This document shows, in pieces, positions 1 to 7,024 of a stretch of DNA of 64,000 nt. The DNA is from JABIAG01 sp964561995. GTDB lineage: Archaea > Nanobdellota > Nanobdellia > Woesearchaeales > JABIAG01. Below the pieces are notes generated by a model, which saw only the letters and a list, made by a program, of their open reading frames with translations, was not told the origin of the DNA and ran no database searches. Made by a program: the position numbers and the translations under genes. The stretch covers positions 1-64,000 of the forward strand of contig CAZLQZ010000004.1 of assembly GCA_964561995.1 (NCBI GenBank), read 5' to 3'. Position 1 is the stretch's first letter; each line of letters starts with the position of its first letter.

Positions 1-167
1 GGGTATTAGGAATAGTAAGTTTGGTTTGTATTATCTGGGTAATTGTGGATGTATTTACAAATCAAAAGAAAATGGACACAACATCAAAAGTAATCTGGAC
101 TGTATGTGCTTTATTATTTAGTATTATTACAGCTATTGTATATTACTTTGTAGTTTATAAGAAATAA
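1..167 (+). CDS. C-terminal end of a PLDc_N-like small membrane protein (partial)
   Basis: The window opens inside a gene read from base 3 to the TAA at 165-167. The visible 54 residues start VLGIVSLVCIIWVIVDVF and end YYFVVYKK. They hold two hydrophobic segments separated by a short charged loop (TNQKKMDTTSK) and a Trp. This is the layout of the PLDc_N (phospholipase D-nuclease N-terminal) family, small two-helix membrane proteins of unknown function. The start lies outside the window. Nine bases after the stop comes a hairpin element that recurs twice more in the window. The PLDc_N assignment rests on pattern only. Confidence 0.6.
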   Translation, partial: VLGIVSLVCIIWVIVDVFTNQKKMDTTSKVIWTVCALLFSIITAIVYYFVVYKK

Positions 168-175
168 TTTTTTTA

Positions 176-220
176 TTCGACTTATAGTCGTGCCAGAAGA
201 TTTTCTTCTGAGCATTTTTT
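176..220 (+). repeat. Hairpin repeat, copy A (3' element after an exported-protein gene)
   Basis: About 45 bases with two stem-loops: CGAC..GTCG, then CAGAAGA-TTT-TCTTCTG, followed by GAGCA and a T-run. The same element is found at 6981-7022 (opposite strand) and 42880-42922. Each copy lies directly after the stop codon of a membrane or secreted protein, in the sense orientation, and between two convergent genes. It probably acts as a terminator or 3'-UTR element. Confidence 0.75.
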
Positions 221-950
221 ATTTAAATTTTTCAATTAATTCTTCTTCTATAAAATGTAAGTTTCCAGGAATAATTAAACACTGTGGGTAGGATTTAATT
301 TCTTTAACATCTTTTGCTTTAGAAGTTTTAATTATTGGATTGTTAGAACCAATTTGAGCACAGGAAATTACTGTTTCTTCTTCATCTAAACCTTTAGAAA
401 TTAAAAATTCGGTTGCTTCTTTGCATGACATGAATTTATTTTCTTCAGGTCTTAAATCTAATAAAAACAATGTGTGTAGTCCATTCTTTTTATTCATATT
501 GTGAACATCGAGGGGAGTAGAAACATTTTCATTATGGTATGGTATTGAAGTAACTTTTCCATATTTGTATAATTCTAAACCTACTATGCCTACTGCATTT
601 AATATTGATACATTATTGATTATATTAACTTTGATTTTTTCTTCTTTTGCTCTTTGATAAATGTCCATGTGAGTTGTAGCAGAGAAGGGATCTCCAATAA
701 CTAAAAAACAAACTTCTTTTTTCTTTGCATCGTGTAAGATGGTTTCTTCTGCATTTTTTTCAACTAATTCTCTATCTGCAGGAATAATTTCTTTTCCGTA
801 ATATTTTTCTAAATCTTCAAGAGTTGCATTAGTTAATATGGATGTGTAAGTTTCAAGATAGATTATCTCTGAATTTCTAATTACTTTAAGTCCTTCAACT
901 GTAATTGACTTTTCATCTTTTAATCCAATTCCTATGATATTTAATGTCAT
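219..950 (-). CDS. dphB: Diphthine synthase (Dph5/DphB)
   Basis: 243 residues, SAM-dependent tetrapyrrole-methylase fold. The family methylates the modified histidine of translation elongation factor 2 during diphthamide synthesis. Visible marks are the N-terminal LNIIGIGL strand-loop, the IGDPFSATTH segment (usually GDPMVATTH) that lines the SAM site, and a C-terminal PGNLHFIEEELI typical of archaeal Dph5. Length is slightly under the usual ~260. The stop abuts hairpin copy A. The enzyme depends on Dph2 acting earlier, and the only Dph2 in the window (61519-61770) is a fragment. Confidence 0.93.
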   Translation of the reverse strand: MTLNIIGIGLKDEKSITVEGLKVIRNSEIIYLETYTSILTNATLEDLEKYYGKEIIPADRELVEKNAEETILHDAKKKEVCFLVIGDPFSATTHMDIYQRAKEEKIKVNIINNVSILNAVGIVGLELYKYGKVTSIPYHNENVSTPLDVHNMNKKNGLHTLFLLDLRPEENKFMSCKEATEFLISKGLDEEETVISCAQIGSNNPIIKTSKAKDVKEIKSYPQCLIIPGNLHFIEEELIEKFK

Positions 951-1034
951 TTATTGTTGAATTAATTATGTTAGTATAAAAAGCTATGCTCTCTTGTAGA
1001 AATAATTATAAATGCTGTGTTGAAATGTACTTTT

Positions 1035-1457
1035 ATGGTAGAATTTAATCCCGATGGAAGTATCAAACTTACTGGTAGGATTGCTAAAATTGATGAAGAA
1101 CAAAAGAACAGATTACGTTTTCAAAGATGTATTAAAATTAAAAAAGAAGTGGTGAGCACAACTGCTCCAAAGAAATGTGTTTTACATTTTACTATTTCTG
1201 ATGCAATTAAAGACATAAGATTTGTTGGAAATTTGTATAATTATTTTAAGGAAACTGCTGAAGTTCCAACTAAATTTATTAAACTTAATGATAAAGAATT
1301 TCAAATTGAGATTGGGACTAATTTTAGAAGATGTTCTGATTGTAATTCTTTAATTGGAAAATATAGGGAATTTCTCGACGGGAATATTGTTGAAGAGACT
1401 GGCGCTTGTACTTTTAAGGGCAATACAAATTTTAGTTATGAAGATTATTTTGATTGA
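1035..1457 (+). CDS. Conserved hypothetical protein with zinc-ribbon-like cysteines
   Basis: 140 residues starting MVEFNPDGSIKL. I prefer the ATG at 1035 to the upstream GTG at 1017 because a TATA-like TTATAAAT lies at about 1006-1013, so the transcript would begin at this ATG (leaderless). The C-terminal third carries CSDC and, about 24 residues later, a further Cys (ETGACTF), which could form a metal site. A Cys-Val-Leu-His strand and a short helix (FVGNLYNYF) precede it. I do not recognise a named family; it resembles hypothetical proteins I associate with DPANN archaea. It is divergent from dphB across an 84-bp promoter region. Confidence 0.75.
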   Translation: MVEFNPDGSIKLTGRIAKIDEEQKNRLRFQRCIKIKKEVVSTTAPKKCVLHFTISDAIKDIRFVGNLYNYFKETAEVPTKFIKLNDKEFQIEIGTNFRRCSDCNSLIGKYREFLDGNIVEETGACTFKGNTNFSYEDYFD

Positions 1458-1496
1458 ATTATATTCTATAACCTAGATTTTACAGTTTAACAATAT

Positions 1497-1712
1497 TTAT
1501 ATAAAAAATTAGTAAAGAATAATATATAAGAGTTTTTGGCGAAACTCAGTGTTTAATTTTTGTTTGAACTTTTTCACATGAATCCTTGTTGACGCAAGAA
1601 AACATTTCGTTCTAGTAGGTACTTAAGCAAACCACAATATAAATGTTTTTGTATTGTAAAATATAGTTTGCAGTATATACGATTCAAAAAAGAAACCGGA
1701 GGGGGTTAAAAA
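1497..1712 (+). promoter_or_regulatory. Long, structured leader and promoter region of ftsZ
   Basis: A TATA-like TTTATATAAA lies near 1497-1506. The sequence then runs about 180 bases to the ftsZ start, through a hairpin GAGTTT..AAACTC (1530-1547) and a second stem CTTG..CAAG (about 1584-1598). A very strong Shine-Dalgarno GGAGGGGG stands a few bases before the ATG. A second TATA-like CAATATAAAT is at about 1635-1644, so two start sites are possible. No known riboswitch or sRNA family is recognised. The 19-mer AAGAGTTTTTGGCGAAACT over the first hairpin recurs inside the gene at 31941-33896. Confidence 0.45.
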
Positions 1713-2780
1713 ATGGATTTTATCGTACAAAACGCATTAAAACAACAAGAAGAAATGGGACCTGGAGAGGTCGAAGTAGGACAAGCTAATATCAAAGTTA
1801 TGGGTGTTGGTGGAGCTGGTGGTAACATGGTTAACTGGCTTTATAAAAAAGGTGTTAAAGGAGCTGAAATTATGGCTTGTAACACTGACAAACAACATCT
1901 TAACATCACAGAATCGGATAGAAAATTTTTAATTGGAAAAGATTTGACAAAAGGATTAGGATGCGGTGGATGGCCTGAAAGAGGCGCAGAAGCAGCTCAA
2001 GAATCAATATCCCAAATCAAAGAAGTATTAAAAGGATCAGACATGGTCTTTGTGTGCGGTGGAATGGGAGGTGGTACTGGTACTGGCGCTTGCCCAGTTG
2101 TAGCTCAAGTTGCTAAAGACTCAGGCGCTATTGTTATCGGTACAGTTACTATGCCTTTTAATATTGAAAGAGCAAGAGTTGACAAAGCTGAATTTGGTTT
2201 GAAACAATTAAGAAAAGTTTCTGATACTGTTATTGTAATTGACAATAATAGATTGGTTCAAATTGCAGGTAACTTACCTATTCAACAAGCTTTTGCCGTT
2301 GCTAATGAATTAATTGCAACTATGATTAAAGGTATTGTAGAAACAATTGCAGTTCCATCTTTAGTAAACTTAGATTATGCAGACGTAAAAACAATTATGA
2401 CTAATGGAGGCGTTGCAGCTATTGGTGTTGGTTCTTCTGACACAAACAATAGAGTTGAAGAAGCTGTTAATGGTGCTTTAAGCAATCCATTGTTAGATAT
2501 TAACTATGAAGGAGCTACTGGTGCTTTAATCCAAATTATTGGTGGAAGTGACATGACTCTTGACGAAGTTAATAAAATTGGAGAAATCGTTACTGAAAAT
2601 CTAGATACAGATGCAAACGTAATCTGGGGAGCTAGAATTACCGAAGAAATGAAAGGAAAACTAACTGTTATGACTATTATAACTGGTGTAAGAAGTCCTT
2701 GGATTTTAGGTAAAGATGAAATTCGTCAATCAGAAAATGCAGTTATGAATGACGAACTAGGAATTGAAATAGTGAAGTAA
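1713..2780 (+). CDS. ftsZ: Cell division protein FtsZ
   Basis: 355 residues. The tubulin signature GGGTGTG is at residues 119-125, and the T7-loop NLDYAD at 219-224 supplies the acidic residues for GTP hydrolysis across the subunit interface. The N-terminal VMGVGGAGGNMV loop binds nucleotide. The protein polymerises at mid-cell as the division ring. The short C-terminus ends in DELGIEIVK, resembling the conserved LGI-type tail that archaeal FtsZ uses for SepF binding (established family knowledge; binding here is inferred). It stands alone, not in a dcw-like cluster. A strong Shine-Dalgarno and long leader precede it and a hairpin follows. Confidence 0.97.
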   Translation: MDFIVQNALKQQEEMGPGEVEVGQANIKVMGVGGAGGNMVNWLYKKGVKGAEIMACNTDKQHLNITESDRKFLIGKDLTKGLGCGGWPERGAEAAQESISQIKEVLKGSDMVFVCGGMGGGTGTGACPVVAQVAKDSGAIVIGTVTMPFNIERARVDKAEFGLKQLRKVSDTVIVIDNNRLVQIAGNLPIQQAFAVANELIATMIKGIVETIAVPSLVNLDYADVKTIMTNGGVAAIGVGSSDTNNRVEEAVNGALSNPLLDINYEGATGALIQIIGGSDMTLDEVNKIGEIVTENLDTDANVIWGARITEEMKGKLTVMTIITGVRSPWILGKDEIRQSENAVMNDELGIEIVK

Positions 2781-2804
2781 TTCATTTTTTTTTATTTTCA
2801 TTCT

Positions 2805-2855
2805 GATGCCTTCATTTTCTAATTCACCCCCCAAATGCATTAGTCCGAAGGCATC
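2805..2855 (+). terminator. Inverted repeat downstream of ftsZ
   Basis: GATGCCTTC at 2805-2813 pairs perfectly with GAAGGCATC at 2847-2855. The loop is 33 bases and T-rich tracts flank both sides. The right arm overlaps the start of the 108-bp tandem repeat. It is a plausible 3'-end structure for the ftsZ transcript. Confidence 0.5.
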
Positions 2856-3173
2856 ACCTTTTTTCTATTACCTTTTTTATTTTCTAATTTCTTTTTGTGC
2901 TATATGAGTGTAGTGAGTATAGTACTTCGTGGCTACAGGCGAAACTGTAGGTTTGAAGTCATCACCTTTTTTCTATTACCTTTTTTATTTTCTAATTTCT
3001 TTTTGTGCTATATGNNNNNNNNNNNNNNNNNNNNNNNNNNNNNNNNNNNNNNNNNNNNNNNNNNNNNNNNNNNNNNNNNNNNNNNNNNNNNNNNNNNNNN
3101 NNNNNNNNNNNNNNAACTGTAGGTTTGAAGTCATCACCTTTTTTCTATTACCTTTTTTATTTTCTAATTAACT
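2852..3173. repeat. Tandem 108-bp repeat interrupted by the assembly gap
   Basis: Unit 1 spans 2852-2959. Unit 2 begins at 2960 and matches unit 1 exactly for 55 bases before the Ns. After the gap, 17 bases (3115-3131) match the end of the unit, and a third start at 3132 runs about 41 bases before diverging. Each full unit contains CTACAG-GCGAAA-CTGTAG, a perfect stem with a GNRA-like loop. With one more joining copy the gap would be 36 bases, plus 108 for each extra unit. The short open frames here are translation of the repeat and not genes. Confidence 0.85.
3015..3114. other. Assembly gap (100 N)
   Basis: Exactly 100 Ns, the usual placeholder for an unsized gap. It falls inside the tandem repeat, which explains why assembly failed here. 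The repeat phase predicts a true size of 36 + 108n bases. Confidence 0.99.
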
Positions 3174-3202
3174 TTTTAAGATATGCTTTATTCATTTATT
3201 TT

Positions 3203-3859
3203 ATGAATACTGTTTTAATGTTGTATCCACATCAACAGATAATTAATAGAGATAATTTAACACCTAGCTTGCGTTGTTGTGGTTATGAATCTCTTAAAAG
3301 ATATTGGACTAAAGCACTTATTGGAATTGTAACTCCGAAAGTTTTTGAATCACGTTGGAAATTAATTAATAAAAGAATTCAACAATATAGGAATGCTGAT
3401 TTTAATGTTGGATGGATTGTATTTTCTAAAGAAGATAATTTGATAAAACCTGATGCATCTTCTATTTCTCATCTCTTTGAAATACATGATAATGATGCTG
3501 TTATTTCTGCTGGTTTTTCATATCAACAATATGTTAACCCTGAAATTAGAACTTATTGTAAAGCAAGTAATGTAGTTTCACAAGTTAATGGAATTGAAAA
3601 AGTAGTTGTTGGCGGTTTTCATCACGATGATTGTGTTCCTAGGATGGTTTATGATTTAAACAATCTAAGAATTGAAGCAGTTTCTGATGATAATTTAACT
3701 GAATTATTTTTTGCAGGGTCTATGGAATTATGTGGTCAAGATTTATTTCAGTACATGATTGACAATGGAACTTTGGATGCTTTAATGCACGAAGATAATC
3801 CTGTGGAAGAAAAACAAAGGTTAGAAAATCTTATGGTTTATGAAGGTCTTAAGATTTAA
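3203..3859 (+). CDS. Isochorismatase-fold-like protein with altered catalytic residues
   Basis: 218 residues from the ATG at 3203; longer in-frame readings run through the gap and repeat and are not credible. The order of elements fits a cysteine-hydrolase/isochorismatase Rossmann-like fold: first strand NTVLMLYPHQ, a helix then strand (FNVGWIVFSKEDN), a DAVISAGFSYQ segment, and VVVGGFHHDDCVPRM, where the nucleophile Cys would sit. The usual Asp after the first strand reads Tyr-Pro-His here and the usual Lys is not evident, so activity may be changed or lost. The assignment is inference from pattern. Confidence 0.5.
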   Translation: MNTVLMLYPHQQIINRDNLTPSLRCCGYESLKRYWTKALIGIVTPKVFESRWKLINKRIQQYRNADFNVGWIVFSKEDNLIKPDASSISHLFEIHDNDAVISAGFSYQQYVNPEIRTYCKASNVVSQVNGIEKVVVGGFHHDDCVPRMVYDLNNLRIEAVSDDNLTELFFAGSMELCGQDLFQYMIDNGTLDALMHEDNPVEEKQRLENLMVYEGLKI

Positions 3860-3914
3860 TTATTGTAAAGTTCAATTAATAAGAAATTAAAAATGTAATT
3901 AAATAAATGGGTGT

Positions 3915-3977
3915 TTAATTGATTATTCTGTTGTATTTTTTTACAAATGTTTGTCCTTCTTTAAGATAATAACCCAT
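3915..3977 (-). CDS. Possible 20-residue microprotein
   Basis: Minus-strand ATG at 3977 encodes MGYYLKEGQTFVKKYNRIIN and a TAA. GGAG lies 8 bases upstream and a TATA-like TTATATAA about 40 bases upstream (near 4010). The reading frame stays open a few codons above the ATG. The peptide is too short to judge by composition. It sits in the 273-bp space between two genes that is otherwise empty apart from a GTCC..GGAC stem near 4083-4103. Confidence 0.2.
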   Translation of the reverse strand: MGYYLKEGQTFVKKYNRIIN

Positions 3978-4132
3978 TTTGTTTACTCCATTAAAAGGTA
4001 TAGAACTAAGTTATATAAAACTTTTCTAATGATTATTAAGATTCATTTAAAGAATTTAAACATCAAATGGCCGTTTACTTATGTCCGGTAACCCCTAAAG
4101 GACAGAATCTTACAATTATAAGTGGATATTAA

Positions 4133-4792
4133 TTATTTTCCTAATCTTTCTCGAACTTTATCTTTTAATCTTAACCCGCCTTTTTTAACTTTGCTAAGAA
4201 TTTTATCTGCATGTTTTTTCATAATGCCTGACCACATATAGAATGCTTCATCCCAGTCTTCGATTCTATTATACCATTTTTCAAAGTAAGTCATTGACTC
4301 GATAGATTGTAATAATTTTTTAGCAGGTTTTTCAGATGAATATCCTACTGGAATTATTGCTTGTGGACGTACATGATCTGGTAAAGATAGTGTTCGTTTA
4401 ATCATGCCTTCTTCAAAAGCACTAACAATTGTTCCCGAGATACCTAATTCTGTTGCTCTTAACATCATATTTTGTATTGCTAAGGCACAATTTTGAATAG
4501 AATATAACATTTCACCTCTAACTCCGTAGTGTCGTTTAACTTCATCTACTAAAGCAATAACTACAATAATCGTTGGAGCAGAAGCTATCCAGTTTTGCTG
4601 AAAACAAGCATCTGAAATTTCATTTTTTGAATGTTGATTTTTAACAAGAATAAATTTCCATGATTGAAGATTTCCAGAAGAAGGAGCTTGTCTTGCTGCA
4701 TCAATCATTTCCATAATGTAATCTGGATTTATCTCTTTATCTATAAAACTTCTAACTGACCTTCTTTTTTCTATAGCTTGCTTAACATCCAT
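4133..4792 (-). CDS. Nitroreductase-family FMN protein
   Basis: 219 residues. The N-terminus IEKRRSVRSF is the FMN phosphate-binding start of the family. APSSGNLQSWKFILV follows, then a central helix pair and GISGTIVSAFEE, with a C-terminal IPVGYSSEKPAK segment. The family are homodimers that pass electrons from NAD(P)H to quinones, nitro compounds or other acceptors; the substrate cannot be read from sequence. The last ~35 residues form an extra basic tail (KKGGLRLKDKVRERLGK). A ferredoxin is divergent just upstream, which could be a functional pairing. Confidence 0.88.
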   Translation of the reverse strand: MDVKQAIEKRRSVRSFIDKEINPDYIMEMIDAARQAPSSGNLQSWKFILVKNQHSKNEISDACFQQNWIASAPTIIVVIALVDEVKRHYGVRGEMLYSIQNCALAIQNMMLRATELGISGTIVSAFEEGMIKRTLSLPDHVRPQAIIPVGYSSEKPAKKLLQSIESMTYFEKWYNRIEDWDEAFYMWSGIMKKHADKILSKVKKGGLRLKDKVRERLGK

Positions 4793-4866
4793 ACTTAATT
4801 TATGGCATAATTAGTTAATAAATGTTTTGTTAACCTTTTTAGATTCCTAATTTATTCAGCTTAATT

Positions 4867-5073
4867 ATGGTAATTAAAATTGATTATGATAAATGTTGTT
4901 GGAAAGATGGTAAATGTACTAGTTGTTGTTGTGAAAAATGTACCGGTTGTGTAGATATCTGTCCCGTTAATGCAATAGAAAGAAAAGAAAATCTAGAAAT
5001 TGACGAATCTAAATGCATTGATTGTGGTGCATGTGTTAGTGTTTGTAAACATGATGCTTTGTCAATTAACTAA
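4867..5073 (+). CDS. 2x[4Fe-4S] ferredoxin
   Basis: 68 residues with two CX2CX2CX3C cluster motifs, CEKCTGCVDICP and CIDCGACVSVC. Extra cysteines stand near the N-terminus (KCCW, CTSCC), more than two clusters need. Small soluble low-potential electron carrier. The start at 4867 lies close behind a T-rich promoter. The DNA ligase gene begins 32 bases after the stop, so co-transcription is possible but probably not functional. Confidence 0.9.
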   Translation: MVIKIDYDKCCWKDGKCTSCCCEKCTGCVDICPVNAIERKENLEIDESKCIDCGACVSVCKHDALSIN

Positions 5074-5105
5074 AATTTTATAAATCCTTTAGTTAATTAA
5101 TAACT

Positions 5106-6980
5106 ATGCAATATGAAAAGCTTGTAGAAACTTATGAAAAATTAGAATCTACTTCTAAAAGATTAAATAAAACTTATCATGTTGCTGAATTATTAGAAAA
5201 AACTGTAGAGACCGATTTGGATAAAATCACTTTATTATTGCAAGGGCGAGTTTTTCCTTCTTATGATGAAAGAAAAATTGGTGTTGCATCAAAATTAGTT
5301 ATTAAAGCATTAAATATTGCAACAGGCATTGATAATGAAAAAATTATTTCTTTATGGAAAAAAACGGGTGATTTGGGACAAACTGCTGAACAATTGGTAG
5401 GCAAGAAAACTCAAAAAACATTATTTACACAGAAATTAAGTGTTGAGAAAGTATTCAAAAATATTCGAGATTTAACTTTAATGGAAGGTCATGGGTCTGT
5501 TGATAAAAAATTAAAATTAATTGCTGAACTTTTAACCTCTGCAGAACCAAAAGAAGGAAAATATATTGTAAGAACTGTTTTAGAAGATTTAAGAGTGGGT
5601 GTTGGTGATGGTACTTTAAGAGATGCTATTGTTTGGGCATTTTTTCCAAAAGTAAGTGGTATTTTTTTTGAATGTGAAAGGTGTAAAAAATTCATGCCCA
5701 AAATTAAAAAATGTTTATATTGTACTAAAGATATCGATACTAAATTTAAGAAACATGAATCTAATTTTAAAGATTTAAATCATTTGCCAGAAAATATAAT
5801 TTTTAGTGAAACAGAATCTGATGCAAGAAAAATTTACAATGAACTTTTAGACTTGGTTCAAAATGCTTACAATTTAACCAATGATTTTGGTAAGGTGGCA
5901 AAAATTGCAAAAGCAGAAAGTGTCAAAGGATTAAAAGATATTGTACTTTCTCCAAATACTCCTATTAAAGTTATGTTATATAAAAAAGCTAAAGGTTTTG
6001 AAGATGCGTACGATACTGTGGGAAAGCCTTGTGCAATTGAGTATAAGTATGATGGTTTTAGGGTACAATGTCATAAAAAAGACGGCGAAGTTAAATTATT
6101 TACAAGGAGATTAGAAGAAGTAACTAGACAATTTCCTGAAATAAAAGAACGTGTTGAAAACAATGTTAAAGGAAAAGATTTTATCATTGATGGAGAAATT
6201 ATTGGTGTTGATAAAAAAACAAATAACTTTCTTCCTTTTCAAAAGATTTCTCAAAGAATTAAAAGAAAGCATGAAATTGAAAGAATGGTTAAAGAATTAC
6301 CTGTTGTTATTAAGATTTTTGACATAATGGAACATGATGGTAATAATTTTCTTAAAATTCCTTTTGAAAAAAGAAGAGAAAAATTAGTTAAAATTGTAAA
6401 CGAAATAAAAGATCAAATCACTTTGGCTGAACAAAAAATAGTTTCAACTGTAAGTGATGCTGAAAAATTCTTTGAAGAATCTTTATTAAAAGGTAATGAA
6501 GGTGCAATGATGAAAGGTTTAACTGCTCCATATAAACCTGGAAGTAGAGTGGGATATGGTGTTAAAATTAAGTCTGTAATGGAAACATTAGATTTAGTAA
6601 TTGTTGGAGCAGAATGGGGAAAAGGAAAAAGGGGAAATTGGTTGTCTTCTTTTACATTAGCTTGTCAAAATGATGGAGAATTTTTAGAAATTGGAAAAGT
6701 AGGTACTGGATTTAAAGAAATAAGTGATGAAGGTGATAGCTTTGAAGATTTTACTAAAATGATTAAACCTTTAATTATTTCTGAAAAAGGTAAAGTTGTC
6801 AAAGTTAAACCTGAAATTATAATTGAGATTGAATATGATGAAATACAAAAAAGTCCTTCATACTCTTCTGGATATGCTTTAAGATTTCCTAGATTTATTA
6901 AAATTCGAGAAGATAAACCTATTTCTGAAGTTTCTGATTTAGAATTTGTTGAAGACTTATATTTTCAACAAAATAAATAA
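5106..6980 (+). CDS. lig: ATP-dependent DNA ligase with an inserted four-Cys segment
   Basis: 624 residues. The adenylation motif is EYKYDGFR, with Lys314 as the AMP-accepting residue. Later motifs include IIDGEIIG, GNEGAMMKG and GVKIKSVM before the OB-fold. It seals nicks in replication and repair. Archaeal ligases of this type are usually ~560-600 residues. The extra length comes from residues ~186-245 in the N-terminal DNA-binding domain, where C190, C193, C203 and C206 (CERC-x9-CLYC) could bind zinc. The gene ends directly against hairpin repeat copy B. Confidence 0.96.
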   Translation: MQYEKLVETYEKLESTSKRLNKTYHVAELLEKTVETDLDKITLLLQGRVFPSYDERKIGVASKLVIKALNIATGIDNEKIISLWKKTGDLGQTAEQLVGKKTQKTLFTQKLSVEKVFKNIRDLTLMEGHGSVDKKLKLIAELLTSAEPKEGKYIVRTVLEDLRVGVGDGTLRDAIVWAFFPKVSGIFFECERCKKFMPKIKKCLYCTKDIDTKFKKHESNFKDLNHLPENIIFSETESDARKIYNELLDLVQNAYNLTNDFGKVAKIAKAESVKGLKDIVLSPNTPIKVMLYKKAKGFEDAYDTVGKPCAIEYKYDGFRVQCHKKDGEVKLFTRRLEEVTRQFPEIKERVENNVKGKDFIIDGEIIGVDKKTNNFLPFQKISQRIKRKHEIERMVKELPVVIKIFDIMEHDGNNFLKIPFEKRREKLVKIVNEIKDQITLAEQKIVSTVSDAEKFFEESLLKGNEGAMMKGLTAPYKPGSRVGYGVKIKSVMETLDLVIVGAEWGKGKRGNWLSSFTLACQNDGEFLEIGKVGTGFKEISDEGDSFEDFTKMIKPLIISEKGKVVKVKPEIIIEIEYDEIQKSPSYSSGYALRFPRFIKIREDKPISEVSDLEFVEDLYFQQNK

Positions 6981-7022
6981 ATGCTCAGAAGAAATTCTTC
7001 TGGCACAACTATTAAGTCGAAA
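6981..7022 (-). repeat. Hairpin repeat, copy B
   Basis: Minus-strand copy of the element at 176-220: CGACTTAATAGTTG arm, then TGCCAGAAGAA-TTTCTTCTGAGCATTT. It fills the whole space between the stop of the ligase gene and the stop of the surface-protein gene. It is oriented as the 3' element of the surface-protein gene. Confidence 0.75.
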
Positions 7023-7024
7023 AT

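Noticed and set aside
2852..3173. CRISPR array at the repeats
   Set aside because: Units are 108 bases, contiguous and identical, without unique spacers, and no cas genes are near.
2895..3202. Proteins reading through the repeat and the N gap
   Set aside because: They are translations of tandem repeat and Ns. The downstream gene starts at 3203.
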